Below, in pieces: positions 13,184 to 25,107 of a stretch of DNA of 64,000 nucleotides; position 1 is the first letter of the stretch; each line of letters opens with the position of its first letter. Source of the stretch: Choanephora cucurbitarum (Eukaryota > Mucoromycota > Mucoromycetes > Mucorales > Choanephoraceae); assembly GCA_025331435.1 (NCBI GenBank), contig JAIWNI010000104.1, positions 1 through 64,000 of the forward strand, in the 5' to 3' direction. The notes beneath the pieces were generated by a model that had not been told where the DNA came from, ran no database searches, and worked only from the letters and a program-made list of their open reading frames with translations. Made by a program: the position numbers and the translations under genes.

Positions 13184-15292
13184 CAAGCTGAAGAAAGTTT
13201 TGAAAGATCAGAAGACAACATCAACGATTTCTCAATGTATGTACTGCTCGAAGATATTGAAGCTGACTTCAACGATGAACTTGGCTCTGATGCTAATACC
13301 ACTCGCGAAGCGAGAACATCAGCATCAAATCCCATTATTTGTCCAAGACCAGACATACTACCCGAAGATGAGTTCGAGAACATGGTATCAATGCTGAACG
13401 TTGAGCAAAGAGATGCTTTGGACTATGTTGTTGATAGCATAAGGCATGGAAATGAAGATCCTTTGAGGCTTTTTATCACTGGTGGAGCTGGAACTGGCAA
13501 GAGTCTCTTGATTAGTACAGTATACCAATCATTGATCAGACACTTTGATCAGGATACCGATCGAGACTTGAACAGCAATTCAGTTATGCTTTGTGCTCCA
13601 ACAGGAAAAGCTGCATTCAATATTGGAGGGACCACTTTGCGTTCTGCATTTAAGCTTCCGCTGAATCAAAGTGAACTGCAAGAGTTATCTGCAGATATAG
13701 CCAACACTCTTTCTACGACACTAGCTGAACTCAAAGTAATCATTGCTGATGAAATTAGCATGGTCAGTGCAAGAATATTTCTGTGGATTGACCAGCGTTT
13801 GAGAGTTGTTTACAACACGGAAGCTCCCTTTGGAGGCAAGCATTTTCTCATGTTTGGAGACTTCTGGCAACTCCCTCCTGTACATGACATGCCGCTTTAT
13901 GATCTTTTCAAGAACGATGAACTCAAGAAGCTTCGATGTAATGACTTGTGGCACTCATTCAAAGTGCATTATTTGAATACCATCATGAGACAGAGAAATG
14001 ATGCTGCTTTTGCTCTGGCTGTAAACAATATGGCAAGGGGCACTATGACGGCCATGGATATTGACCTATTCAAGGCAAGGACTTTCTCAGATTTACCAGA
14101 GGATGCTCTAAGTGACGAGGCTAGTTCAGGGCACCTATTCTCATCAAATAAGGAGGTCAACGCTTGCAACTTGAGTATTTTAGCACAATTTCGTACTGCA
14201 AAATATTTCTCAATTGCATATGATGTTATCCAAGGCGAAGGAGGCAATCGCAATGCTAGGGAAAGTCTATTGAATATCGCAAAGGATCCAAACTATTCAC
14301 TTTCGAAATCAGCTGGTTTAGTCTTTGAATTACAGCTTGTAATTGGTGCAAAGTACACGCTGACCAGTAACTTGGATTTCTCTGACGGACTAGTGAATGG
14401 TTCCAGCGAAATCTTGAGAAGATTTGATCTTGATCATAACAGATCAAATGAAACAGCAGCAGAAAAACCTGTGAGAATTTGGATTGAGATGGAAAGTCAG
14501 AAAAGTGGGAGAGAAGCCAGGAGATTATACAATGCTCATGCTCGTCGTATGAACATTACGTCTACTTGGACGCCAATTGATCCCATCTCCTCACTATTTC
14601 AAATTCAAAGAGCTACTATGCTGAAGGTATCCAGATCACAATTTTCTGTTGCTGTCGCAGAGGCCTTGACAGTACACAAAAGTCAAGGTGGGACCTATAA
14701 AAAAGTGTTGTTGGACTTGGTCAGTTCAACAAACATAAAAGACATCACCTTGTTAAGACCGATGATGTATGTTGCTTGTTCGAGAGCGACTAGTGCTTCC
14801 GGTCTACTCATTAAACTCAGCAAGGGGTTTAAGCCTACTATACCACCTAAAGACAGTGATCCTCTGGTAAAGGAAGTTCGAAGACATGATCAGGTGAGAA
14901 TGGTGCCACCCTTCTCTCACCTTCGAAAAGGAGGATATCGGCAGCTTGTACTTCATAACGTACAAAGCTATAATGCTCACCATAGAGTAGTTTGTAATGA
15001 TCCAGTATTCCTTGCTAGCGAATAAATTCTCTTGACGGAAACTTGGACACTAGACAATACTCCAGTCAACATTGATGGTTTTGAGATCGTAAGTCGGATA
15101 AATGTCCTAGGACAAAGGCCTCGACTCTATGGCTCTTTTGTAGCTGTAAAGAGAGACAGATTGATGACTTTGGAAGATTTGTCCAGTATTGAAGTATTGG
15201 AACAAATTGATGATGGTGTCGTATTTGGGCATGCATTCAAACAAGAAAATATAAAATTCGGAAATTCAATTAATCATCTCAAGAAAAGATAA
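13184..15292 (+). pseudogene. Helentron PIF1-like helicase fused to N-terminal part of APE-like endonuclease
   Basis: One frame stays open from 13184 except for a TAA at 15023-15025. Helicase motifs in order: GGAGTGKS (about 13480), APTGKAAF, IIADEISMV, MFGDFWQLPPV, VHKSQGGTY and YVACSRA (about 14770). Directly after the helicase, HNVQSYNAHHRVVCNDPVF resembles the first EN motif (WN-x-RS-x-N). In the same frame past the stop, ILLTETWTLDN carries the EN catalytic-Glu motif (QETW-like), followed by an INxxGF strand. So the endonuclease belongs to the same polypeptide as the helicase. The homology then breaks off at 15292 and resumes at about 16085. The ATG at 13235 is merely the first Met in the open stretch and not a true start; the region is part of the Rep polyprotein. 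Confidence 0.8.
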
Positions 15293-16084
15293 ATGTTATT
15301 TTGACAGATAATGTCAAAATAACAATAAACCAAACAATGTTCATAAAGTTGGAAACCTAAAATTACACTAAATGTTACCAAAGGGAAGACGGAAATTAAG
15401 CATATAGCAAGTGCTAGCTAAAAAGCGATGAAATGATATATAAGGCATTCAATGTGCGTAGCTAACACATTGAAAGCATGATCAGACTTATATTCATGGA
15501 TTCTCCTTTTTCTCCAATACTGAAAATAGCTATATGACATGGTACATTATTATAACAGGATGGTTGCATAGGCCTTATAAAATCAAGGTAGCAGTATCTA
15601 ACAATACAAGCAAGGATTCTAGAGATTTCACTATCAGAAAAGACTAAATCATTACTTGGATAAAAATAGTTCTGAGACATACACACAAAGGACTTGTTTA
15701 TCATTAACACACTATTTAAACTGATTTAACTTCCAACGAAACAATTGAACAAGTATGAAACAGTTAAGCCTGATATATTCAGATACTTTCCAAGACAAAA
15801 CACATATCTTGATAAAGCATAAATAGCTTCTCATCAAGATATAAACCTAGTTGAAAATATATCTCCACCTTATTCGAGGCGGAGGATGAAATCTGGCTAC
15901 AGACATCTTTTTATAAAGGTGACCAGTCATCCCAGTAGGAAAACTGCTCATACAGATAAAGTTGTAACTGAGTGATTGATTGAAACCGAGATAGAAATAG
16001 TATATTAACACAACATGAACGTGCAGTAGAATTAGTTCCCTCTCTTTTTTTTTTTAATAAAAAATTCGAATTCCCTCTCATTGA
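15293..16084. other. Insert or intron-like spacer splitting the endonuclease domain
   Basis: About 790 bp of AT-rich DNA between the two halves of the endonuclease. It opens with a perfect hairpin (15295-15323) and ends with a T-run flanked by two copies of TTCCCTCTC (about 16038 and 16071). No coding potential or family signature is visible. It could be a small non-autonomous insertion or a replaced segment; it does not look like a normal GT-AG intron of this genome. Confidence 0.4.
15295..15323. repeat. Perfect 12-bp hairpin inside the Helentron
   Basis: GTTATTTTGACA, then a 5-nt loop GATAA, then the exact complement. Helitron-family elements carry a hairpin near one end as a transposition terminator. 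This one lies where the endonuclease homology breaks, so it may mark the end of a smaller inserted element. Confidence 0.6.
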
Positions 16085-16471
16085 ATCTTTGAGCCTGCAA
16101 ATATCACAGATGGCTCCATATCCGTTTCTGGATTCGAATCAAAAAGTATTATAGTGCTTTCTATATACAAGTCTCTTAAAGCTGATCTAAATCTTCTTGA
16201 AGAGTTGCTTGAACGTTTTCTTGGTAACAGACACAAAAATGTTATTTTAGCAGGCGATTTCAATATCGTTTTTAAGTCTACACCAAAATCATTTTCAGAC
16301 TTTTTGAACAAGTTTGATCTCAAATCGGCGCTACCATCCAACATCAATAGTACAACAAAACATGGTACCCTCATCGACAACATTATTACCAACTTTTAAG
16401 TAGAGGGTAGTGGAAGATACATATCTTACACAAAAAGTAGTCATGATCCTTTATATATCAATTTTAAATAA
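16085..16471 (+). pseudogene. C-terminal part of the Helentron APE-like endonuclease
   Basis: Translated in the same frame number as the helicase. GFESKSIIVLSIYKSLKAD starts the segment, then VILAGDFNIVF gives the catalytic GDFN motif. GTLIDNIITNF follows, a TAA at 16397-16399, and SSHDPLYI gives the final S-x-H/D-type motif before the stop at 16469-16471. Together with the N-terminal half ending at 15292 this completes the five-motif exonuclease-endonuclease-phosphatase fold used by LINEs and Helentrons. Only one stop interrupts it. The ID-N and SH-D residues are present, so the domain decayed recently compared with the LINE remnants at 40-44 kb. Confidence 0.75.
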
Positions 16472-16679
16472 ATTATTTTAATTGGCTCGAAAATTTAAGT
16501 GTGTCCATAGGCTTGAGCGAATTTAAAAAACGCCCTAATAAGACTCTTTAGTGTCTTAACTGCTCTTTTTTTCTCCCAACTCCAACCGGCACACTGGCTT
16601 TGTTTCTCCTCATTCCATGTTTTTGCCGTAAGACATCTGACAGTGTTGAGCTGAATTGCTACCTAATGTCTATCGCTTC

Positions 16680-16740
16680 CATCTTCGTCTTCTTCGTCTT
16701 CTTCGTCTTCTTCCTTTTCTTCCTTTTCTTCCTTTTCTTT
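16680..16740. repeat. CTTCGT / TTCC-type simple repeat
   Basis: Tandem TCTTCG units pass into TTCCTTTTC units over about 60 bp. Confidence 0.85.
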
Positions 16741-17599
16741 GGCTAGATACACACCCTGGTCCACTAAATGCAGGTTACATCGTCCAACCAACTCTGTTCA
16801 CAGCCAGTTAATCTCAAAAGTACATCCACTCTACTGACACCTTGAAAGAGTCTGTCCATTTCCTTCTTCTTACCGAGAGTCTTTTACGTCTTGTCGAAAG
16901 AGAAAAAATAAGAAGAAGAGGGAGAAGGGGGGGATATAAACTGCAGGCAGACGAATCTCGGTTTGTGCTTTCGATACAAGAGCCAATATTACTTGTCGTT
17001 ACTGTCATGACTCATGCCTGTCTTTGTGCATCGCCGGAAAAGGCGTCTTGTTCAGAACCAGACTCTGCTCGAAACAGAACATAACGAACTTTGTTGCTTT
17101 TGGCTCGCTGATCAAAGAAAATGAGAAAGCCGAGTCGGAATCTGCCTTGCGTTCACTGTTTGTTTCGGGTTAAATTGGCGTATTTTTTTTTTCATTTTTT
17201 ATTTTGTTTTTTGCCATCCATATCATCGCTGTCGTCGCTGTTGTCGTTGTCTTGAAAGACGGCTTTTTCATCCTTAGACTTGCGTTACTGAGGGCTCCAA
17301 CTCTTGTGATAACGTGAAAACGAATCGGAAGGTACAGTTTGCTATAAAAAAATGAAAGAAACAAGCCTCAAAATGATCAGTCAGATTCAAGAAGAAAAGA
17401 AAAAATAAAATAAAAAGAAGGAGGGAGAAACTATAAAGTCAGCAGCTCAAATCTTTAGAGAATAATTGAATAACTAAAAGAAAAAGAAAAAAAAAAAGAG
17501 GTATTATGCCTTTCGACAGAGTCTTTGGATCAGCTGCAGTCTTTGTATAGCAAGAGAAGCACAGGCCTTGCAACAAGTTTTGCATATTTATTCCAGGCT

Positions 17600-17735
17600 T
17601 TTCTTTTTTCTTTTCTTTTCTTTTCTTTCTTTTCTTTTCTTTTCTTTTCTTTTCTTTTCTTTTCTTTTCTTTTCTTTTCTTTTCTTTTCTTTTCTTTTCT
17701 TTTCTTTTCTTTTCTATTCTTTTCTTTTCTTTTCT
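17600..17735. repeat. (TTTTC)n microsatellite
   Basis: About 27 TTTTC pentamers with very few interruptions. The Phe/Ser/Leu-rich open frames across it are repeat artefacts. Confidence 0.95.
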
Positions 17736-18891
17736 CTTGACAACGCTATTAGCGGATTACAACTAAAAGGAAGCGTTCCAAGGATATCTAACATCACTTG
17801 CAAAAGGAAGCATCATACCAGTGTTTTCTTTTTCTTTCTGGTTTTAGTTTTGCGTGATAATAAAGAGGTGTTTATTGCTTTTCTTTTTTTTTTAAGAGAA
17901 ATTACCAACAATTACAAAATAATTTTGTTCAACAGATTAGATAGAATGTAATGTGAAATGACTAGAGTTTTTACTGACATGAAATAATAGAGAAGAGTTG
18001 CTTGGAGTAACAAGAAAGCGAGAGAGAGAGAAAAGCAGATAGACATTGACTTTTTCGTTGTTGTTTTTTTTTGCTTGTGACAGAAAAGGAAGAGCGGAAA
18101 GAAGCTGGAGAAAAAGACCAGAGCAAAGTCCAGAACAAATCGCAAAGCAAAGCCAAGAACAAAGGTGTAGAGAGTCAGCCAAGCAAAAGACCTTAGTGTG
18201 AGCTGCCTCGAAAGTATGGGTCCTCCCTCCCCTGTTACCCTACCCCTAACGAGCCTACAAGTTAGGCTAAAGCCTACCTTCATGACCCAGAGTAGCTAGT
18301 AGCCTTTTGCCCGAAGCGTGGTACCCTGGCGGATGCAGCAGATACCGAAAGACAGAGAGGAAGACCTACGACTTTGAGCATGCCAGACAGACAGATAGAC
18401 AGAGAGACGAGCAGAGAGACGAGTAGAGAGATACTAGAGCTCGAGATCTATTGGGTGATTCGGATATACGTTAGTTAGAATGGAGCTGATAGAGAAAGCA
18501 CGATAATCATACCAAAACATAACATAAGAGACAAAGAAAAAAACTAGTTTGGTAGCTTGCCTGAGAGAAGAGAAGGACCAAGACAATAAGAGAGCACCAT
18601 GACAAGTGAAAGAGCTTTTTACAGCTTCAGAGGTTATGTAGTAGTATAAGTGACTTTGTAGTTTGAATGAAACTAAAGAAAAGAGAAGAAGAAAAAAAAA
18701 GAAGAAGGCAGAAAGCGCGTTTTCCCTTTTAAACAAAATCAGAAAGATCAGCGCAATTTTTGCATCATGTCCGTTTTCTTTTTTATCCATTTTCACATGC
18801 TTGCGTTTCAGCCCACAGAAAAAATTAAATCTTCACTGCTTTACCTCTCTCGAATTTCCCTGACATCTCGACAAATCCAACAAGATGAAAA

Positions 18892-19269
18892 ATGAAGCAA
18901 AATAATGACAAGCGCATAGCTTTGGCTATCCCAGCTGCTGAACGAATGACATTGAAGATTAAAGAGAAGTTTGTGTGTCAAAGCGAATTAAATCAATGTT
19001 TGCATGAAATGAAAAAAAAAGAGGGAGAGATGCCAGAATCTAATTGGGTGGCTATCCTAGCCTTATCTACAGCTATAACCATAGATAATAGCAGTGTCTT
19101 GTGGCCATGTTTATCACTATGGTTTTATCTGGTTATTGCTCTGCTTGCTTCACTTGTCTTGGCCATCACTAACAGAAATACAGCATTCATGATCAATCTT
19201 ATGCTACCTCTTTTATGTATCCATCAGATCAGTCTGCCTTGTTTCAATGCCCAGTTCAACCATGAGTAA
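18892..19269 (+). CDS. Possible small membrane protein, unknown
   Basis: A 125-codon open frame. Residues 1-55 are charged and hydrophilic. Residues about 52-70, 73-95 and 98-115 are hydrophobic enough for two or three membrane spans, with a short polar loop between. I recognise no family. The composition is more protein-like than the surrounding low-complexity open frames, and there is an in-frame ATG at the start. There is no intron evidence, homologous copy or transposon context, so it could still be chance. Confidence 0.25.
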   Translation: MKQNNDKRIALAIPAAERMTLKIKEKFVCQSELNQCLHEMKKKEGEMPESNWVAILALSTAITIDNSSVLWPCLSLWFYLVIALLASLVLAITNRNTAFMINLMLPLLCIHQISLPCFNAQFNHE

Positions 19270-19462
19270 AATGAGCCTAGACAAAACTAATCCATGTGAA
19301 TATGCATGCTTAGCTAAGGCCTATTTGTGCTGTTTGTGTTGCTTGTTGTCGCATTCACAATAAAATGGGTGGTAACAAAAAGCATTCAGTAAGCCCAAGC
19401 TAAACTTAGTACCTTCTTTTAAACCGACAATATCTCGAGAAAAATATGATGCGTGTAAAATT

Positions 19463-19476
19463 AGAGTCTGTTAGGC
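19463..19476. repeat. LINE-1 target-site duplication, left copy (right copy 25285-25298)
   Basis: AGAGTCTGTTAGGC occurs at both positions without mismatch. The right copy directly follows the 3' A-run of the element. A 14-bp TSD next to a poly(A) tail is diagnostic of target-primed reverse transcription. Confidence 0.95.
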
Positions 19477-19477
19477 C

Positions 19478-20947
19478 ATGGTTCCTCCGCTCCAGAACAC
19501 TTTTGGGTCGTTGCCGCCAGACAACCCCTCCTGCCTCTCTTGAGTCCCTTCCTGATACGCAGCTGCCACCGCATATACCGCGTTCCACTCTTTCTTCTTC
19601 TTCACTTCCTTCATCCGCTTCATCTGCTCCATCCGCTTCATCGTCTTCATCGTCTTCATCGTCTTCATCGTCTTTTTCGCCTAAGCCACTAGCAATGAGC
19701 TATGCTGCGGCTGCAGTTTCATCACGTAACCGTAAAGAAACGGTTTTATATCGCTCTTCGACCTTTAATGGCCATAATAATGATAACACTCATTCATTAG
19801 TCCATAAGACTGGAACAACAGACCATTCTGTTTTTTATCATGTTCCTAAAATTTCTCTCATTTAAGATCTGAGATCGCTCTCAAATTAAGTGAAAAGTTT
19901 CCTTTTGGTGTAGGTCTCGGTCTGACTTTGTCAGAGGACCATTCAGGCACTATTATTGAAATATCTTTAGTTTCTAAAGAGGCATGTGATATAGCTACTA
20001 GTCAACCTATCATCGTTGATGAGAAAAAAATTTACGCTTCACCTGCAATTCACCCTGATCGGGCTTTGCTTAAGGTTAATTTGACAAAACTCCCTATTTG
20101 TGAAAGTAAGCGTTTAAAGGAGTCCTTATCAAACAACCTCAGTCGTTACGGTATTGTTCGCGAAATGACCTTATATCTCGACGACTGGTCTGGATGTTGG
20201 TTCACGGGGAATGATCACGTGTACCTCAAGCGACCAAATGATAACAACAAGACTTATGAATCATTGACATATAAGATCCCACTGGAAGGCGGCAACATAT
20301 TCTGCTTTGGCAGCTGGACCAATACGGGTAAACATTGTGTTTACTGCAAAGAAACTGGTCACTATCGTAAAGAGTGTACTAAAGCTCCCACAGAAAAACG
20401 CCGCTGTTATCAATGTGGCAATACTGGTCACATTGCTCGTAACTGCTTCAGAATTAGCACAGATGATAGTACGTCGAACAAGCGTAGAAGGGGCGAGCGC
20501 ATTGATCCCAAGCATGCTCCGATGAAACCTAGCCAACTGATTGTCACTAAGGCTGTAGAGGTTGCCCTGCAGAAGGAGCATAGTGCCACACCCACTGTTG
20601 AAACAACACCCGAGGCCTCTGTGATCGTCATTGAGGACACTCCTCCGTTAGAATCTGATACTTTTGTTCCTTCAGTTTCTGTCAGCATCTTAGAACCAGA
20701 TTCAGATCCGATTTCATCCCGTTCAACCCGCAGCACAGGTCGTCGCCCAGCCCATTTGGAGGAGTTTGTTGTGTCCTCCCAGCAGACAAAATCCTGTAAA
20801 TGCGGAAGCACGAGCCATCGCAAGACCAACCATAGCCAATGTCCGTTAAGTAAGAAAAACCTTAAACATGAGTCGGTAATGGAGATCTCCGGGGACGAGG
20901 ATCAAGTTGAAAATGATGATTTAGAACAGTCTTCTGTTCTTATTTAG
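19478..20947 (+). pseudogene. LINE-1 ORF1 (gag-like, CCHC zinc knuckles), frameshifted
   Basis: The ATG at 19478 is the second base of the element. That frame stops after 21 codons, and the protein-like reading passes through a +1 frame (19480-19865), which holds a Ser run encoded by TCTTCA repeats and a SYAAAAV block comparable to the N-terminal block of the other two gags. It then returns to the first frame from about 19868 to the stop at 20945-20947. The C-terminal half carries three zinc knuckles: CVYCKETGHYRKEC, CYQCGNTGHIARNC, and an atypical CKCGSTSHRKTNHSQC. An acidic tail ends the protein. The family role is binding element RNA in the ribonucleoprotein. Two frameshifts, the second near 19850, make this copy inactive. 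Confidence 0.85.
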
Positions 20948-21043
20948 TCTGCCTCTCACCAACTTCCTCGAAAAAATAAAATTAGTATAATCGCACCAAA
21001 AACAGTAGAAAATCTTTGAAAACCACAAAAAAAACAACCTTAT

Positions 21044-24000
21044 ATGTCATCCACTTTATTATCATTTACACCTACACAAGATAATTATCTTGGTGATCAC
21101 TATCTTTCAACCCAACTTCCTTCACAACCCACTCCCAACTCTTTTAAACTCAATGTTGGATGCATCAACTGTCGTGGCCTTCGCAAGACCAGCGACATTA
21201 ATATTCGCAAACAATTTATTCGCTATCTACGTACTACTGCCGTAGATGTTTTGACATTACAAGAAACTCACGCTGAAACTGCATCTATCGAAAACACCTT
21301 TCATATGCAATTCCAGGCTAAACATAGCATCTGGACCCAGCATTGTGGAATTGTTGTTTTTAACCCTGATTTATTTATTTCTGACATCACGAAGAGCGAC
21401 TGTGGCAGGTGGATTTCTATCAAAGTTGCTCACTCCACGGGTATTTTTGATCCCATCTACATCACAGTGGTATATGCTCCTGCATTCCGTCAAGCTCGAT
21501 TTCCTTTTCTAACCAACCTCAGTCGCTTACTCTCGTCCGATAACACTTCCTTGCCTAATCCATCTCGCCATATCCTGTTAGGCGATTTCAACTATACGCA
21601 CCCTTCCTCTGCCCCCTCTAGTTTGGGCTCTCGTCGGAACCATGCTCCTTCTGAGTGGATTCAATCTGTGACTAACAACTTTAAAGATGGTGTCACACTG
21701 GATCACTCTTCCTCCCAACCTACATTTTGTCGTGGTATTCAGCAATCGTGTATTGTTTACATATTCTTGTCGAACGATATTGCTCCTCTTCGGTCACATG
21801 GCCGCGTCACTTACATCAATCCCTCTTGGACAGACCACTTTCTGTTAACCTCTACGGTACAGTTAATGTCGGCTTCCTCAATTGACACAACCAAGAGTAC
21901 CGGCAAAGGACACTGGAGAGCTCACCCCAAACTGGCGATGGATTCCAAGTTTTGTCACAAGCTCCATGCTGCAATTATGGTAACTGCTTCTGCTCTGTCT
22001 CCTACCATATCTCCTCTAGAAAGATGTGAAGAGTTTAAAGCAACAGCTGCTCGTGTGGCTCAAAGTCACTCAAGGAAAAAGCCTTTCTGCCTCAAGCAAG
22101 CTGAACGGTTGCTTCATCTCAAACGCAACCAGATCCAAAAGCAACTATTGCTTCGTCCAGATCTGACCGCACAGTACCAACCTTTACAGCAGGTAGTTGA
22201 CCATCAGCTCTGTTCCCTTCAAGAATATCAGGTTGATACACTTGCACTTCGAGCAGGCATAAGATGGCGTGATTTTGGCAAAATGTCTGCAGGCTATCTA
22301 AAACGAACAGTCTCGCAACGTTCATCAAAACACTTGATCCCGCCATTGACTCACCCGAACACGAGGGAGATAAGTACCACCAAGGAGGACATGTTAGACG
22401 CAGCGTCCAGCTTCTACCAGCACCTCTACGCTCCTGAAGATGTTGACCAAGCCGCTATTGATAGCTTGCTTACGTCTCTTCCTCCGGAACTCGAGATCTC
22501 TCGGATACAACAGGAAACACTCCAATCTGCTTTCACCTTGGATGACCTCCTCACCGGTGTCTCTCGTTGCCCTCAACGCAGCAGCCCAGGTAAGGATGGC
22601 CTCCCTTATGAGATTCTCCGTCTTCAGTTTCTGCATCCTGTCTGCCAATCCACCGCTGTCATGGTTTACAATGATGCTTTACTTAGAGCTGTCTTCCCTC
22701 CATCTTGGCAGGACACCATTGTCTCGCTCCTCCTCAAGAAGGGCCAGCTCTCTGAATTAAGCAACTGGCGTCCGATTTCACTGATAAATACGGATGCAAA
22801 GGTCTTCACTCGCCTTCTTAATGGTCGAGTGATCGAATGTGCTGGCAACCTAATCAATCCATTTCAGACTGGTTTTGTACGGGGGCGCTTTATAGCTGAT
22901 AATGGCTTGCTTATAAAGTTAGTCATGGACTATGCTCAACAGTCGAGAGACCCTACGATAGGCCTTCTACTTGATCAGGAAAAGGCGTATGATCGTGTCC
23001 ATCCTGATTATTTACGGCAGGTACTTCTTCGTTTTGGTTTCCCTCCGACTATTGTCCACAGTATATGTACACTATTCTTTACTACCCATCTTCGGATCAA
23101 TGTCAATGGCCACTTGTCCAAACCTGTATTTCAACGTAGAGGTCTTCGCCAAAGTGACCCAATCTCTCCGGTCTTATTCAATCTAGCTTTTGAACCTCTT
23201 CTTCGCCGACTTCTCCAAGACAACTTGTTTCAGGGTATTTCCATCTCAGTGCCACAGGTTTCTGATCAGAGGGTGGGGCCTAGCACCCCTATAAAAGTCC
23301 TGGCATATGCTGATGATGTTGTCTGTTTTCTGAAAGATTCTTCTGACTTGCTTTTGCTGCAGGCTCATCTGAGAACTTACTCTTTGGCATCTAATGCAAA
23401 GGTCAACTTCCATAAGACACAAGCACTTTCATTGTCGGGTAGACCTTTCAGTCGTATGGACACTTGGAGACACCAACTCTTGACTCATGGTGTTACTCAA
23501 ATGCATGACTGTCACTCTCCTTCTGCCCTTACCTACCTAGGCTACCCCCTATGTACCTCTACATCTCAACAGAATAACTACCTGTCTACTCTGCTAGATA
23601 AGATTTCAATTGCTTGTGGCATTCACTCACAACGGTCCTTATCCATTCGTGGCCGAATAACTATCCTCAATAGTCTTATCCTATCCCGATTATGGCATGT
23701 GCTTCGAGTTTAACAGTTCCTGATGCTTTTTTCAAAAAGGTAAAGTCACTCATGAGTACCTTTCTTATGCGTCGGATATTTCCGCGCATCGGAATAGCAA
23801 CCATGTACTTACCTTGTAAAAAGGGAGGCTTGGGCCTTTTGAGTCCTAAACTACAACAACAAGCGCTGCAACTGCGATGGCTGAATCTACTGTTATCCGT
23901 CACTGGCTCACTTTTGGATTCTGCCACGTGGCACAGTCCTGTGCTGACTCAGTCTTTTGTTTAACCTTTGCTCTTAAAGTATGCTCTTCATCAGCTAGTG

Positions 24001-25107
24001 ACTGATTCCTCGGTGTCTCCTTCCTTTTGGCCTCTGCAGGATTTCAGGTTATTCTTCCTGTTTCCCTCTTTGCGTCTACAGGCACTTCGACCTAGTACAA
24101 TCCCTTTTCATCTACTCTTCAAGGGCTATGGATGCTTTGCCGAAGTTGTTCAAACAGGTAGTAGTTAGTCCTACTACTTGTTTCGATATCCGCTAGGTTC
24201 ACTTTATATCCCACCTACGACTTTTGAGGTGGCTCGCTCAATTCAACTTTTGCCTTGTTCAGCAGTTTATGTACTTGACCGGGCATCTGGCCGTCTCCGA
24301 CCTAAAACGCCTTCTGAAATTACTTCATCTCCCAATCTCGTACGTAAGTTTCTTCGATGGGTGCGGCTCAATGAACTAGTTCTGGTACCCTTTTTCGTGC
24401 GGGCATTCATCCCGCCTGCCTACGCTATGATTGGGTCTCATCCTTTTGTTCCCGTTGAGCATGAAAGAACTGATGCTACTCCTCTCCTTCTGTCCCTTGG
24501 GCTAGGATCTACGAATCCTAATCTCTACCTGTCTTCTCGGGCTTATCGCACCCTACTCCTACCTAACTCCCAGTCCCGCTTGCCGGCTCGACTCTGGTCT
24601 GGGTTTTGGCCTTTCACATTGCCACACACCAGTCGAAATGTCTGGTACCGTTTGTTGCTAGGTAAATTACTTTTTCGGGATACTCTGCATCGCATTCTTC
24701 CCTCTATTGAGGACTCCATTTGCATCGTTTGCTCCCAAAGTATTGACACACCCGAACACTTCTTATATGGTTGCCATCGGAAACGTTCAGTTTGGGAGTC
24801 ACTTTGGTCTCAGCACTTCACTACGCCTTTTACTACTCAGCATCTTCATGCGGCCCTTTTTACACTTAGCTTCCCAACCTTATCCAACAACTCTCTGTAT
24901 AAGGAACTTTATATTGTTATCGCATCCATTCTACAGGCCATTTGGCGTACCCACTGGTTATATGTTTTTGACAATACTCCTTTCGATTTTGCGGCTGTTA
25001 TCTCTAGTGCCGTTAAAGAACTTCAACAACATGCTAATGAGGCATTGTTCCGAACGGGCATCTCCCCTTTCCCTATCGTCGGCCTCAATTTACTTCAAAT
25101 AGACTAA
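21044..25107 (+). pseudogene. LINE-1 ORF2 (APE endonuclease + reverse transcriptase), late frameshift
   Basis: The open stretch 21044-23713 covers the endonuclease and most of the RT. EN motifs: NCRGLR, LQETHAE, YAPA, GDFNYTH and WTDHFLL. The usual IDY motif reads CIVYIF, so a catalytic Asp appears replaced by Val. RT motifs: WRPISLINTDAKVF, GFVRGRFIADNGL, LLDQEKAYDRVHP, LRQSDPISPVLF (normally LRQGDP) and AYADDVV (about 23310). A frameshift near 23700 moves the frame, and stops at 23962 and 24166 follow. The remainder ends in a CCHC-like CIVCSQSIDTPEHFLYGC near 24719 and a C-terminal domain ending at 25107. A block FFVRAFIPP...GSHPF is shared with LINE-2. The enzyme would nick the target and copy the element RNA. 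Confidence 0.9.

Larger units (their letters stand above)
9292..16538 (+). mobile_element. Helentron-type rolling-circle transposon (Rep-helicase-endonuclease)
   Basis: About 7.2 kb bounded by a perfect 14-bp inverted repeat: TTAGGGCGTTTTTT at 9292-9305 and its complement at 16525-16538, the right copy ending CTAA. Between them lie, all on the plus strand, the Helitron Rep domain with HUH and Y-x3-Y motifs, a PIF1-like helicase, and an APE-like endonuclease fused to the helicase end. The helicase-plus-endonuclease arrangement is known from Helentrons (Helitron2), which also carry short terminal inverted repeats, unlike canonical Helitrons. The coding region is broken by stops, frameshifts and an insert at 15293-16084, so this copy is not autonomous. 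The element limits rest on the inverted repeat only. Confidence 0.65.
16539..18891. other. Low-complexity spacer without recognised gene
   Basis: Contains a TCTTCG/TTCC-type tract (16680-16740), a long (TTTTC)n run (17600-17735) and purine-rich segments around 18000-18440. Open frames on both strands are short, low-complexity and mutually overlapping. No RNA gene or domain was recognised. Confidence 0.6.

Noticed and set aside
16154..16399. Independent small gene with a GDFN motif
   Set aside because: Reinterpreted as the C-terminal half of the Helentron endonuclease, whose N-terminal half ends at 15292.
17525..17951. Phe/Leu-rich membrane-like open frames
   Set aside because: Translation of the (TTTTC)n repeat.
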